From positions 1,051,715 through 1,115,714 of the forward strand of contig VWZW01000500.1 in the NCBI GenBank assembly GCA_013397115.1: a stretch of DNA of 64,000 bases, written 5' to 3'. A program made the position numbers and the translations under genes. The notes below the pieces were generated by a model, which was not told the DNA's origin, made no database searches, and was given only the letters and a program-made list of their open reading frames with translations. Shown here piece by piece: positions 10,154 through 22,900 of this stretch (positions are counted from its first letter, which is position 1; each line of letters starts with the position of its first letter). The DNA is from Edolisoma coerulescens (taxonomy: Eukaryota; Chordata; Aves; Passeriformes; Campephagidae).

Positions 10154-13100
10154 TTTTTTTGAGACCTACAGGTCTCTGTGGGCTACAAGCCTTCTCCTTT
10201 GGGTGCAACTGAAGTAGTTGTGTAACCCATCAGTAATGGGAGCTGGGAATGTAATGAAAACATTGAATATACTAAAATTCCTTTCTTAGCTGCTAATTCT
10301 GGGCATGATGGCATTTTTGCATTCAACTGGAGAATCAGTGATATAGGAATTAATATTTTTTTTAGATATTTTAAAAATATTACTTGGTTTGGATGATATT
10401 TTTGTCCCATGTTTGTGCTGGTCATTTTGTTTCCAGCTCTTTCTATCAAAGAGATGTGGAGAGAACAGAGGGGTACCTCCCAGTTCTGGTGTGTAGATGA
10501 GCTGTGACGTGGAGTTTTCCATAGTCTCAGCATCAGGTGAATGGCAGAAAGAGGAGCAAGCATTCTTCTTCTGTCAGAGATAATATTGATTTCTTGTGAT
10601 AATGTTTTCTCAGGCATGCGGAAAATAATGGCCTTTATTACCTAAAGATAAAGTCAGTTTGGCCAAGGTTAGAGAGAATTACCTGCCTCCAAATTCTCCT
10701 GCCCAAAAGGCAACAAAATTTTACTCAGTTTTTGTAAGTTTGTTTCCTATGGGAAGGTCTTAATGTCCCCTTGGCCTTCCTGGCAGCAGGGGAGATCCAG
10801 CCACAGGCTGGTAACATTTTCCTGTCTCTCCAGGAGGCATCCACTCAAGCTTTCTTTCTCATCCCAAATGATAATAGACGTGCTAAGGAAGCTGAGCTAG
10901 TTTCCTTTATGTCACTGTGGAATAGATTTTTTTTTTAGTTACAAGATCAAATAGCACAATTGTAAAAATGAAGTTTTGTCACAGGGTCAGCCGCAGGGTC
11001 ACAGATTATGTTGTCACACAGGTTGGGAGTTTAAGCAATTATAAAGGGAGTTGAAGTCTTGCTTCTGCTCCTTTTCAGTGGGAAATAGAGAGGGGAAGAT
11101 ATAGTTCTTTTATAGAGAAAAGGAAAAGAGAGGGAATAAGGTCTGCTAGATTTTCAGCTTTGGAATTATGAGGGCAAGAAGGGCAATGCTGAGACAGGAT
11201 ATACAGGATTGTGTTTTTATAGGATGGCAATAGGTTAGTCAGGTAGGCAAAGAAAGGAATTCCTTGAGATCTGGGAATGAAGTATTCCTCCAAAGTGATG
11301 TGGCCTCTATGAAAACAGACATGTAAAATTCGTGATTTTATTTATTTGTTTTCTTTTGAGTATGTGTAACAAAACCAAGAAATACTTATTTATTTATCAT
11401 TTATTTCTCCCTTAAGTAGTTTTCATTCAAAACACTTTACTCGCAGTGCCTTTGTAGTGGTCTTAATTAATCTGTGAGCTTTTTGAAGTGTCTTTGACTG
11501 AAGGAGTATTTCTGCTTTTAATGTTAAAATTTTATAGTCCAATTAATTTCTTAATGGTTGGGATAGTTGCTTTCATTTATTCATTTGACATATTCTTAAT
11601 TTGTTATCAGTGTGATAATTGTATTAGTTAACAAAAGGAAAATAAGAAAAGCTAAGAATAAGGAGATACTAGATTTTAGAAGATGTTTTGGACACTAGTA
11701 ATTCTTTAGATTATAGGATCTTGATAGAAAAAAAAAGGTGAAAGTTTTAAATGCAAATGACAGCACAGAAAGTCACTGCTTAGTTTTTTATTACCATATT
11801 GTAAAACTTACAGTGGCTATAGTCTAACTTACTAAATTAATTCAGCAGTCAAGCATGAGGACTTTCTTTTAGAAAAAATTTCTTTTGTTCAAGATATGTT
11901 TTCTTTGTTATATTAAAAATTCAGCCTGTCACAACTAGAGGTCTTCTTATTGTGATAATATCTATTTTCTACAGAAAAATCCATCTCTGGGCTGTAAGTG
12001 AATAAACAGTGTCCTTGTTTGTGTCAGGAATGTGTCTGTCAATACCCCTCTTAACATCTCTTGTGGTGTCTGTCAGAGTCCAACCCAGCTTTGTTTTTCG
12101 GGTTTGTAGACAGGTAGTAGCAAATGCATTTTAATTCTATGAAAATGCCAGAGACAATACTTAACTTTGCTTACATCTCAACAAAATTCCAGCTTTTGGA
12201 TTTCAATGAAATTAGACCTAAATTTTGAAGCATTACCCTTATGCTGGTTTAGTCATGACTCAGTGAAGCACCTGCAGAGACTCTCGTTCTTAAGGCACTG
12301 AGAACTGAACTGCTAGGAACATTTCTACTGAGTCTTGCTGAAGTAATGTAAGTTGGAATGGACATTCACGTGGTTGGGATTTACAGGATCAGGTCTTCTG
12401 CATGACTAGCTGCTGAGACCCAGAGTGCCCAGTGAAATGTTAAGATTTGTTTCACTGCTCACATACATGAATTCTTTGTAAAGGTGTGGGCTATTTATAA
12501 AGGAGAAAGAGATGATCTGTTAAAACAAAAAAAATTTTTTTCAAGTAATGAGGATGGTAATATTGTACCCAGTGCCTTCCTAGAACAATGGGTGAAGATG
12601 TTTCTTTATTTAAAATAAGTGTACTGTATTGAATTTTAAAACAGATTTTTGAGAATTTCTTATTTTATATAGATTACTTGTTTTGACTAAATTGTATTTC
12701 ATAAAAAAGATCTGGTTGGCTTGGTTTGGGGTTGGTGGTTTTTTTTTTGCTTGGTTCCTTGAAAACATTCTTTGCGCTCTGATTTTGTTATCTTTTATTT
12801 GCTGAGGAGCACAGCTTCCTTGCACACTGGAGAATTTTTTGATTGACTTGCAGACAGCTGGTCCCATTGCAATGCTGTTTAAAGTGATTAAAATTATTGC
12901 AGAGACATATTCCTTTAGAAAATGTTACAGATTTTGCTCTTGGGAGTATTTTGCATGTCTGCATTTTTTGGATGCTTTGAGGGGAAAAAAACCTTTATGA
13001 AATAGAGTAAAGGCTATGCGAACATGTAACACTTATTTTTGGCTGACGTTACCAGCTATGTGGCCAAGGTACCCAGGTGGCTAATTAAAGCAGGGAATTT

Positions 13101-13844
13101 AATGAAATAGTGTGATTTTCTATAGCTATCAGAGATGAAAGCATTGGAGGTTAGACAACACACACTACTGTAAAATAAAATCTGAATGCTACTCACATAT
13201 ATGCAGAAACTTAGTGTTTAATATTTGTCTTAAAAAGTTGAACTGAAGGAATTAAATGTCCTATAGTTAGACCTGCTAGATCAATTTGTGTGCTAGTCCA
13301 GAACAAGAAAAAGCCCCAAACATGGTTAAAGTGTAGTCATCACAGTTATATTCATACCAGCAGGAACCAAGTGCTGCTACTGTTCTGCTATTTATCTTTC
13401 TGCTGATCAAGGGTCTGGGTCTCCGTGGCACTGATGTCTGTTTGCTACAAAGACATTGCAATTAAAAGATTAAATAGAATGAACAGTGCCTTTGAAGTAA
13501 GGGCATCTTGCTCTTTGCACAGGAAGACTGATGGGCTCGAAGTTCTTTGGGCTGGACTTCATAAGAGATAAAGCTAAAAGGCTGTTTGAGAATTTTTTGT
13601 CTTTTCCTTTTTTCTGTCTCGCTTGCATCTATGATACTCTGAGTGTATCTAAACATTTAGCAGGGGATGGTTCTTCAGCAGTGTGAGAAGTCAGAGCTGC
13701 TGCAGTCTGTTGACTCCAGCTCTGGCATTCTGAGGCCACTTTTCTTGAAAAATTGTTGGATGCTGAGGAAAACAGGTGTGGGCATTGCTGTCATTTAGAG
13801 ACCTGATTTAAAGTCTAGTGCCCAGTTGGGGTGCAAATTAATGA

Positions 13845-13864
13845 CTGTGGAGCATTCTCCACAG
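13845..13864. repeat. Perfect 8-bp hairpin, 4-base loop
   Basis: Arms CTGTGGAG and CTCCACAG are exact reverse complements around CATT. The stem is GC-balanced and more stable than the AT-rich inverted repeats common in this intron. It is not followed by a structure long enough for a microRNA precursor. Confidence 0.4.
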
Positions 13865-14796
13865 GGTGTGTTGAGAAAGATTATAAAAAATTATCCCAGG
13901 TCAGAAAGATGCAGGAAGAGGAATGGGGCTGATTTTTATGGAGTAGCATATCTAAGGTGAATGAATATTCAGTTAAGAGCAATGGCTTGAGCTAGGTGTA
14001 AGAAATTAATAAACTTAATGAGTAGTAAGGTAGCTTCTAGAGAGGTATGTTACTTTATATAGTCTTTTTCTCTTCTTTAGGAGCAATGTCTAATGTACTA
14101 AAATACTAAGACTTTATTTAGAATTTTTTCTTTTACCTTGTGTTCATCTCTTCTTTATTAACTTCCAGTATTATTGGCATCTAGTATTTATGTGGCATGG
14201 GTGTTTGCTGAATACTGCTTCTGTGATATGGAATTATCAAATGAGCTGGGAGATGCCCATAACATCCTTCAATTTATAATTCTTGAACAGAACAGAACTT
14301 ATTTCTTTTTTAAAATTTTTTTAAATTTATTATTTATAAACTATTCAAGATGTGTTTGTATTCTAGATCTGTTTTCAAGACAGTTTAGTTTCACTCTGAA
14401 TTTTCTTTTGTTCCTAAGCTGCTGGATATTTTTTAACCGTTGCAGACTGGCTTTAGCCATAGGAACACAAACAAATGTAAATTTGCTATCTGAAAAATTG
14501 TCATTAATCCTACTTTTTAATGTTTGGCCAAGATTAAGCATCTGTGCAAAGAGTTTGCCATCTATGCTGCTTTTTAGTCTGCTTTGTTTCTTAAATGTTT
14601 CTGAGCTCAGAAGATCATTTCTTTAAGCCAAATGTAGTGTTGGCACCACTTCAGTGTACTCTGGACTTGGGTGCTTTAGAGCTGTTTTGTAGCCTGGCTT
14701 TCCCGTTCTGTGAAGTTTGTAAAATCACAAATGCAGCAGAGTGTTGGTTAATAACTAGCTTGAGATGGCTGTAATGTCTGGCTCAGAGGTTAAAGA

Positions 14797-14866
14797 ATTA
14801 ACCTAAAAGAGAATAGATAAATAATAATAACAATAAAATAATAAAATTAACCCTAAAAGAGAATAG
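14797..14866. repeat. 20-bp direct repeat flanking a TAA-rich microsatellite
   Basis: The string ATTAACCTAAAAGAGAATAG (14797-14816) recurs at 14846-14866 with one extra C. Between the copies lies an ATAATAATAACAATAAAA-type tract. The layout fits a local tandem duplication followed by microsatellite expansion. It could also be a small A-rich insertion with target duplication, but no transposon body is present. Confidence 0.6.
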
Positions 14867-17388
14867 GTGACTGGCTTCAAAATGAACTAACAGTGTGGAA
14901 AATCATAGAGCTGTGAGTTTCATCTTCCTGCTCAGGGGCAAATACTATCAGAAAATGCTACACTAGCAGAAAATTATTAGTGTGTGATGGTAAGAGGAAT
15001 TCTACTGACCGGACCCCTAAAACACACACTTCAGATTTTAAAGACACATGTCTTAAGCAGTAATCTTTTATTTGTTTTATTCTATCTAATGAATTTTGTG
15101 GTCTTAGAGCTTTAAATTCAAGCAGTGTAGCAGAACACATGGAATGAATTCCACATGATAAAGAGTAATGTAGACTCAACTATGCATATCAGCATAGCTA
15201 CTAGTAAGCTATGTGGATATTTTATCAAATCTTATATGGTCATGGCATATGATATTTTATGCTGATTGGATACTGTTCGCAAATATTTTTCTATTTCTCA
15301 TGCATATTGTTTACTTACCCTAATCTTCTACTTCATTCAAAAGCATTTTAGAAACAGAAGAACCACATGAAAACGTACCAGAGCAAGCAACTCAAAAATT
15401 CGACTGGACCAAGGATTATATTTGATATTTGCTATTTAAAAAAATCCAAAAACCAAAAGCCGGTGGGGAATATGTTTTTGTACTTGTTTGCTGCAATGAA
15501 CTCCCCCTGTACATGTAATTCAGACCTGAAAGAAAACTGCTCAGCTAGGCCTGTTAACTGTAGCATTTTCATTTCCATAGGTATGTAGCCAGTTGTGGAA
15601 TAAAGAGAGTCTACGACAGAGCTTTCTTTTATTTCCTTCTCTTCAAGATTTTGCATATCACAGGCACCAGATGTTTTCCTCTGCAGCTTCACCATGTTCT
15701 GCTTTTCAGTGTGGCATTAGACAGAAGCTGACATGGGAAGTTGTGTGAGGGAGGGGTGATGAAAGAAGAGGCTAGCGTTGGCATAAAATTGAACTTCTTC
15801 CAGAGATTAAATGCAAATGAATTTATCATTTACTCAACGTGACATTGGAAACCAATTTATGTTTTAACAGCACAAAGCCATATTGCACCACCAGAATTCC
15901 CACCAGATACATTTATATAGGAAGTTGTGGAAGTATTTTTTTTCTAATATTTGTTTTGGTTTTATGCTGAGTAAGTCTGTGCTTACGGTTATGAGACAGA
16001 CTCAGGACAGGGAACTGATTTTCACTTGGAGTTGCAAGCAAATAACCTGTATTTGAACCAGCTGTCCATGTTTTTTTTTTTTTCTGGGCAAGTTGCAGTT
16101 ACTTGTTTTTGAGTTATAATTGATTAGATTTTCTCTTATGTGCTGTACTTACAAACTTGTACATGAAGTGTCTTTTAAGAATTTTTAATACCATGGCACA
16201 TTTATTGATTGCATATTAATTCTTAATTTTTCAGTATGAATAAATAGTGAAAAAAACCCAGGTAGGACAAAGATTCCAGTGATAGAAGTAAACATCAAAT
16301 GACTCAGTTTCTTTAGCATAATAAAATCTGTGCAAGAAATGTATTCTGTAACTTTTTTTCACTGCTTCTGATGTGGAAGCAAAGGAGGGATTTTCAGTGA
16401 TCCTTTTGGGCATTGAATAATATTCTCTTCATTTGCCACAATAGCATTAGTGAGTAGATCTCATTAGGGATTTGCACGTGACTTTTATTTTTTATAGATA
16501 AAAGGGAGAAAATTCTTCCAAGTCAAAGAAAGTCTGGAAAATAATATCTAAGAATTCATGCAGGTAGGAAGTATTACTGCAAGGAGATGTTTTCATTACC
16601 TGCTAGGCAAAATTAGTTTGCCTTCTTTCTTAAAAAGGTGTGTGCTAAGTCTCAGAAATGCTTCTGGTAACTTAATGAATAACATCCACATTAAAAGATA
16701 ATTAAATATTGAAACAATTTTTTTTTATTAATACAAATAAGAAAACACGTAATGGTGAAAAAGATGGTTTCATTTTCTTAGGAATGGCTCGTAAATCTGT
16801 TTGTTGATTATCTTTTGTAGAAAGAAGTCCCATTATTAAAGATGATAGAAATGTTTTTTTCATGTACAAAGCTATTTGTAAAGGCATCCTTTGTTCGTCA
16901 TGTCATGTTTATGACCCGACCTTCTAGCCCATCACACTTTAATCCTCCTAAACACTGTATTTGTAGTCCAGGTTTTAAATAAAATAGAATAAAAGTAGAA
17001 TTTCACAACATACATTAGTCATCACCTTCAACTTCTGCTTCCTTTGAAATTAATGCTATTTGAGGCACCTATTAAAATTGTTACTGAATGCACTGGGTAA
17101 GGATTGTTGGATAATCTCCCTCTTTCAACAATTTTTCTGCATAGAGCTCAGAATATGTATGAGTTTTTGTGAGCAGATCATAAAAAGGGAAAAATCTTGT
17201 AAGCCCAAATAATTGCTTTACCACTGTGTAATCTGAAAGCTGATTTGGTATGCCATTTTGAAAACAAGATGAAGTTTTATTGCTACAACTGATACTTGGA
17301 ATACTTGTGTCTGTTGGAGAATCGATGTCCTGTGTTGTAGTCACAAAATTAATCTCTGTTGCAAGAGGAGTGATTGCAGTCATTAACA

Positions 17389-17416
17389 CTAATGGGTGTG
17401 TGTGTGCAATTCTTAG
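17389..17416 (+). promoter_or_regulatory. ERC2: Exon B acceptor with UG-repeat instead of a polypyrimidine tract
   Basis: A good branch-point candidate, CTAAT (17389-17393), is followed by GGGTGTGTGTGTGCAATTCTTAG. The stretch normally filled by pyrimidines is a (GT)5 run and only ATTCTTAG precedes the junction. UG repeats are known binding sites for TDP-43 and CELF proteins, and weak pyrimidine content suggests dependence on such factors. Exon B is a universal part of ELKS/CAST proteins, so this is probably constitutive splicing with an unusual site. Confidence 0.55.
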
Positions 17417-17552
17417 ACATATGAAGGACCAAAGCAAGAAGGTTGCCAATCTGAAGCACAATCAGCAATTGGAGAAAAAGAAGAATGCACAGCTGTTGGA
17501 AGAAGTTCGTAGGCGAGAGGACAATATGATGGACAACTCTCAACATTTACAA
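17417..17552 (+). CDS. ERC2: ERC2 coding exon B (coiled-coil segment, 136 nt)
   Basis: The first base completes the arginine codon begun in exon A or the microexon. Forty-five full codons follow, from HMKDQSKKVANLKHNQQ to NMMDNSQHLQ, and the exon ends on a codon boundary at CAA|GTGAGT. It encodes an uninterrupted basic and glutamine-rich helix of the late coiled coil. HNQQLEKKKNAQLLEEVRRR marks it as ERC2 rather than ERC1, which as I recall has HKEQVEKKKSAQMLEEARRR. Differences from the mammalian residues I recall are few: S for N after KDQ, and NMMD for SMAD near the end. The acceptor is AG at 17415-17416 and the donor GTGAGT is strong. The frame is open for over 130 bases upstream, but that part has no similarity. 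Confidence 0.95.
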
Positions 17553-18852
17553 GTGAGTTTATTTTTCAGTTGTTTTTAAAGCTATCAAAGAAAATACACT
17601 TCTGTTTTGGTGTGTGTCTTCCAGAATGTGTAATGAATCTGTTCCCACAAAGAGCTGATGGCTCCTTCCTCTTCTACCAGAGGGTGCACTGCTCACCTCA
17701 GTTGTATCCATGAAATATTTACCATTTAGGGTGAAGAAGAAAGCAACAGAATTTGAAGACCTCTGCACAGTTACTACACCAGCAACTGTTGTTTTCTTGC
17801 AGTTTGAAAGATAAGGTTCTTGCGTATCTCTTCTATATTTCAGAGAGACTTTGAGACTTATTCCAGGAGAATTTCTACAGTTTATGAGTTACTGAGTTTG
17901 GTGGTTGAGAAATGAATGTTCTTAAACCGCTCTGTTTAAGTGATACATTACATACCAGGGAACTTGTGTTCAAGGCCACAAATTTGATGCTTGACTTAAA
18001 AAGTATTCTCTGAGATCTGACTGTGAAAAACCACGAAGAGGAGTGCTGATTTCTGTTGACAACATCAATGTCTCCATGCCCAGTGTTTATAGGCAATTTA
18101 CAGTGCAAAATATCACTTTTGCCTTGATCTGGTTAATATAATATGTTTCTGGAAGATTTCCAGTGGATGGAATTTGACCCTCTCATGCTTCATATGGTTG
18201 TATTTCTCATGTGTTCCTATGCAAAATGGAAAAATTAACACCACATCTCTCTTCAGGCTCGTGTTGGTGAAGCTTTATGTCAGAATCAAGTTCAGGAAAT
18301 GATACATTATTTATGCATCTGTGCAGTGCTACGTTTACTTTCTAGCCTTGGTCGTTACATACTGATTGCATCACCATGCATTCCACTGCACGTGGTATAG
18401 CAATAAAAGCTTGTGAAGGATTTGGCCTGACAATATGATATACCAAAATCAAATTTCAGTGTTGAGCAGCTACTTGTAATTACAGTGGTTCAGTAAAGAG
18501 AAGAAATTAAGCTTATTTTTTCAGGATTATTTTAGAAATATGTGAGTGGAGTGATGACTAGAGAATAGAAGCCATTCTCAGGATCTTTGATGTAACTGCT
18601 GTACTTGGAGGTTTCTAGTCATGAGATGAGAATGGGTCTGCCAAATGGAGGCGATGAGGCTGAATGGCTTGAATTTGGAAAGAAAATACCCTGTCTGGTG
18701 AATAGTTCTTCTGTGCCATTCACTTCCTGTAAAGAATCGATACACTAAGAACCATTTCTGAAAACCAGTTAACCAAGAACTGTTATTTCTTGTTACTATG
18801 CCTTAAAATGTCAATATTTTTATACGATGTCCTTCAACATGTTATTTTCAGT

Positions 18853-18869
18853 TATATATATATATATAT
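18853..18869. repeat. (TA)n microsatellite, 17 bases
   Basis: An uninterrupted TATATA run of about eight and a half units, likely length-polymorphic. Confidence 0.85.
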
Positions 18870-19938
18870 CTATGTTATATGTTGTGGCCCATTCTTCACT
18901 TGCTGAGCTGCTGGGAAAGTGAAAAAGAGAGAATCCCAGCTGCCTCTGCCTGTCATTGGGTGCTTTACATTCCCAGTAGCTGCAAGAACAGCAGGAGAAA
19001 TGGAGTCTTGGTTGGCTGTGCTGCTGGATAGCTGGTAGGGATAATCCTGCCTTCTCTGCCATACCTGCAATCAGCTGCCACCACTGGTTGTTGTATTTCC
19101 TGTGTCAAAGATTTCCACATTTTCTTGCCTTATTTCTTCTCAAGCATTTTTTAATGCTGAAGAATGCATGGTAGCTTGAGGTTTCCCTGGGATTGCAAGA
19201 TTTTCGGAGATTTTGTTGCTCTACAAAAATGCTGTAGTGAATCTTGCAAATAAAGTAAGTACTCTGATATGGAATAATCATGTCACAGGGCAGGTGACAT
19301 GACTCTGATGTACATTTATTCTGCTGATAGGAAAGAATTTTGATTTAAGTCTTTTTACTGGTACAGTTTATTTATTTTATATGTGTAAGGGAATGACAAA
19401 TGCTAGATGAGAGCATCAAATCTTGTTATATGAATCTGATAAGTAGGTGATTGACGGGTTGAAAAGCCAAACAAATTCTAAAGCTCCAGCCAATTAGCCT
19501 TTGTATAGAAAGGAAATTTTTTTAATAATTTTTTAAGAAAGCCTTTCCTTCTTCATGGAGTTGTTGAAAAAGTAACAGCAGTGATCTAAGGATTTAAATG
19601 AGGCAGCATTTTTGGGGAGACAAATGATGTGAGATACATGATATACTTTGAAAAAAGTTCTAGGAGTACTATGCATCTGCTAATCACAACCAATATTAGT
19701 TGGTATTTCAATAAATGTTTGATTAACATCTTAGTAAACCATAGGGACCTGACCACCTTTTCTTACTGTTCACAATAACTTCTATTGCTTTTAGTGGAAA
19801 CACCCTGCATTTATATGCATTTATAACACACAATTCTTGTGTCTACATTGTACTTGTTACATTTGTGAATGATGTATTGAGCTGTTAGGGGAAAAGTGTA
19901 TCCTAAAGTTCTCTGGCCTGATGTAATGACTGTATTTG

Positions 19939-19983
19939 TTGGCTAGCTGTGATAAGCTGGCTGTTGGCTGGCTGTGATAAGCT
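19939..19983. repeat. 25-bp tandem duplication
   Basis: TTGGCTAGCTGTGATAAGCT (19939-19958) is repeated at 19964-19983 with a single A-to-G difference and a 25-base period. The near identity suggests a recent local duplication. Confidence 0.8.
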
Positions 19984-22900
19984 CAGCTGAGAATTGAAGA
20001 GCAGTCAGACTGGTCAGATTACATTTACTCCGGCCAAGTCTCGGTCCCTTTTGCAGAAGTAGTGGAAAAGATGAAATAAGAAAGTGAGTACAATTGTCCA
20101 TGGACCATTCAGGGGCTGCTCAGGGCAAACTGAAGCCATCAAGTGCCACCAATTCTGTACAGCTCACGTAGGGACTGAAGCTGTACCCATTTAGCTGTTC
20201 ACCTGCTCTGATGGATGTGAAGAGGTTCACAGGTCTTCAGTTTCTTGCAAGCTTCAATAGTGTGTGGTAGTTCCTGAGGCTTGTAGCACCATGTGTATTG
20301 GTGACACTTTTCACAATCTTTTCAGGTGAAAGCCTCTCAAAGCTGGGTCGTGTCCCAGTGTCAGTGCTTGCAGGGCAAGTTTGAGTCTCTGGTGGCCCCA
20401 TCTCACAGCACTCCAGGGCCACTGCTGTGATGGAGTGCTCTGGGATACCTGGGGAGGGAATTCACTTTGGTCTCCCTCAGCTATCATCTGTAATTGTGAG
20501 TGATGCTTCAGGTGTGGTTTTGGGGGGTTCTTTGCATCACTGTAAAATTGGAAACATCAGGGAGCCAGATTAATTCTTGGGAATGAAAAGTAGTTGTGAG
20601 GTTTTCTGTTTTTTCCTAACACAAATCAAGGGCAGACCTGTGTGAATCTTGCCAGACATGATGGTCATATATTACATAAAGCATCACAGCAGGAGAGCTG
20701 GACCTTGACCACTTTATCATGAATTTTTTTGAGAATGGTGTATCTAACATGCCTTCATTTTTCTCTCTTTTTTTTTGTCTGTCTTAAAAATTGTAAGCCT
20801 TTTTGAGAAACACTGAGCTAAGAAGCTTATAGATATCATGTCATAGATTTGTGCGTAATTCTTCAGGTCTCTTTGCAGGATCTTGAAATGTTAGAGATGT
20901 GAGACTTGTTTATTCCCTGAGATTAATTTTTCTTGATTCTTGTGTGGAACATGTTTCTTCCAGTAACACTGGTACCTCAGTAGAATTGGGAAAGGAAACA
21001 TTTGCATAACATTGAGAACTTGAATGCATTTGGTTTTGATTCTGATTTTCAAATCTGCTGTAATAACATCAACAAAGTCTTTTTGTTTCTCTAGAGTAAG
21101 CAATAAGAGGGTGCACTAATAATATTTCCATGTGTCTCTTGACGCAGCCTCAAAGGGAATTGAATGTACACTTTTGTCTGATTATGCTTTTCATAGATGT
21201 AATGTATCAATTCAATAAGTGATCTAAGCTCAGAAACACTTCTTTGTGGAAATTTTATGCAAACTGTCCAATGCACGAGTGTCACAAAAAAAGTGCAGGG
21301 ATGAACCTGAATACAAGTTAGTAAGTTTAATACTCTGTTCTGCCCTGATCTGCACAGCTTCTGGGTGTTTCCCCCTTTCTTCCAGTTCATCTGCTGGCAA
21401 AGTTTTTGACTCTCCTTATGTTTTAAATGTTTGGGTAATTAGTCACAATTCTCTTTGAGGTAGCTTGGGTTTTCTTTGGCTGGAAATCCACATGCGGAAA
21501 AGAGATATTTTACTAACAATATTGTTTTTGAGTGAGACAATGTGTAGTTCTCATTGATTTCAAATATCATCTACAGGCAGCTTGATCAATGGTTTATGCC
21601 TGCAGTGCTGTGGAACAGATTGTGTACACATGTACATTTTCCAGGTGTAAATACCTCACTTTTTAAAGAGAGTTCAGTTTGTCAGTCATGCTTTTCCATG
21701 GGACGGAGTAAGGCAAGGCAAGAGTTCCAGTTTTCCAATAGCTCTGTACTGGCTGGAAATTTAGTCTTAGGTAATGAATAAAACATGATCAGGAGGAAGT
21801 CCTGTCAAAAGAGATAAAAAAACCTGGCTAGTTAATATTACTGCTTTCTGATTCTTGCCATGTGAATATCTGTGATGTCTTAATCACTGAAAATAGCTCC
21901 CAAGAGATTTCACAGCTCGTCAGCATGAATCCTAAACCTTGGATTTGTTTCTTTATTTGTCACTGTGTGCTTCACGTTATAATTTTCAACTCCATGATAA
22001 CTATTAAAATACAAAATATGCCCAACACATTGCACATTGTTGTATGTTATTTCTGTGTCTTCTAAAATAGCATGGCCTAAACAAGGCATATATCTGCCGT
22101 TACTACGAATTTACTATGACTTCTCTTTATGCAGTGTATTTCCTACCGCATTGTCTCAAAAGCTTTGATACTATAATATTAATAAAAAGAGGAAGCTAGG
22201 GAGTGAGATGAAGCCTTGCAAACAAAAATGAGCAGAGCAGTGTAATCAGTGCAGAGACAGAGGAAGCAGTCCTGACTGCTATGCAGACAGGCATTAGTGT
22301 ATGGAGCTGACACAAGGCAGGAGAGAATTCATTGCATAAACACACAGCTTTGTATTAGTAGTGCTGAAATTCATATGCAGTGACAAAACACAACCTTTTA
22401 AGAGGTTAAAGTCATGAGCTATTGTATTGAAAGTAAATTCTAATTGAGGCATCCATCCTAAGGTGGACCTGTACCTTTCTGGACAGCTTTAATAATTCTC
22501 AGTGTTCATGGGTTCTGTGAGTTTCTGTCTGTAGAAAGCTGGTAATTTTTGTAGGGGGGAAGATAGAGGTAAGATAGGGATTTTACCTATTTACACCACT
22601 CCTGTGATTTCCACAATGTGCATGTGTGAATTGTAAGGTGTGGGCTGGCTCTGATGTGTGGAATTGCAGAATTGCTCAGTACCTCTCATTTGGTTGTGGG
22701 CAGAGGTTGAGAGGAACGAGGTGACCACTCTTGATTTTCCTTTCTTAGTAGTATGAGCCATCAGAACACCCAGATGAGATGTGATGTAGATAGACTACAG
22801 GATAAGATATATAGATATATATGTAGAGGAAGGATAAGATATGGCCTGCAATGCTTGTGAAGATCTTCCTTCTCCCTAAGATTTCTGCTATCAGATTTGA

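Larger units (their letters stand above)
5328..17416 (+). other. ERC2: ERC2 intron between the microexon and exon B
   Basis: This is 12.1 kb of intron from donor GTCAGT to the acceptor AG at 17415-17416. No recognisable transposon is present. Contents I can support are a G-quadruplex motif (10123-10153), a perfect hairpin (13845-13864), a direct repeat flanking a TAA-rich tract (14797-14866), and T/A runs such as 16071-16083. The longest open frames, of 133-150 codons on both strands, lack family similarity, codon bias or splice-site framing and look accidental. Confidence 0.8.

Noticed and set aside
10183..10617. Minus-strand open frame of 144 codons.
   Set aside because: No family resemblance, no repeat signature and no promoter or splice evidence. 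Such lengths occur by chance in 64 kb over six frames.
14174..14626. Longest plus-strand open frame outside the exons (150 codons).
   Set aside because: The product is leucine/phenylalanine-rich as expected from AT-rich DNA, has no recognisable motif and fits no ERC2 splice phase.
14904..14950. AATCATAGAGCTGTGAG as a possible CR1 3' end.
   Set aside because: Only the first nine bases match, and none of the downstream CR1 motifs follow.
17280..17416. Frame open upstream of exon B, suggesting a longer exon.
   Set aside because: The upstream residues have no ELKS/CAST similarity, whereas similarity begins exactly at the AG acceptor at 17415-17416.
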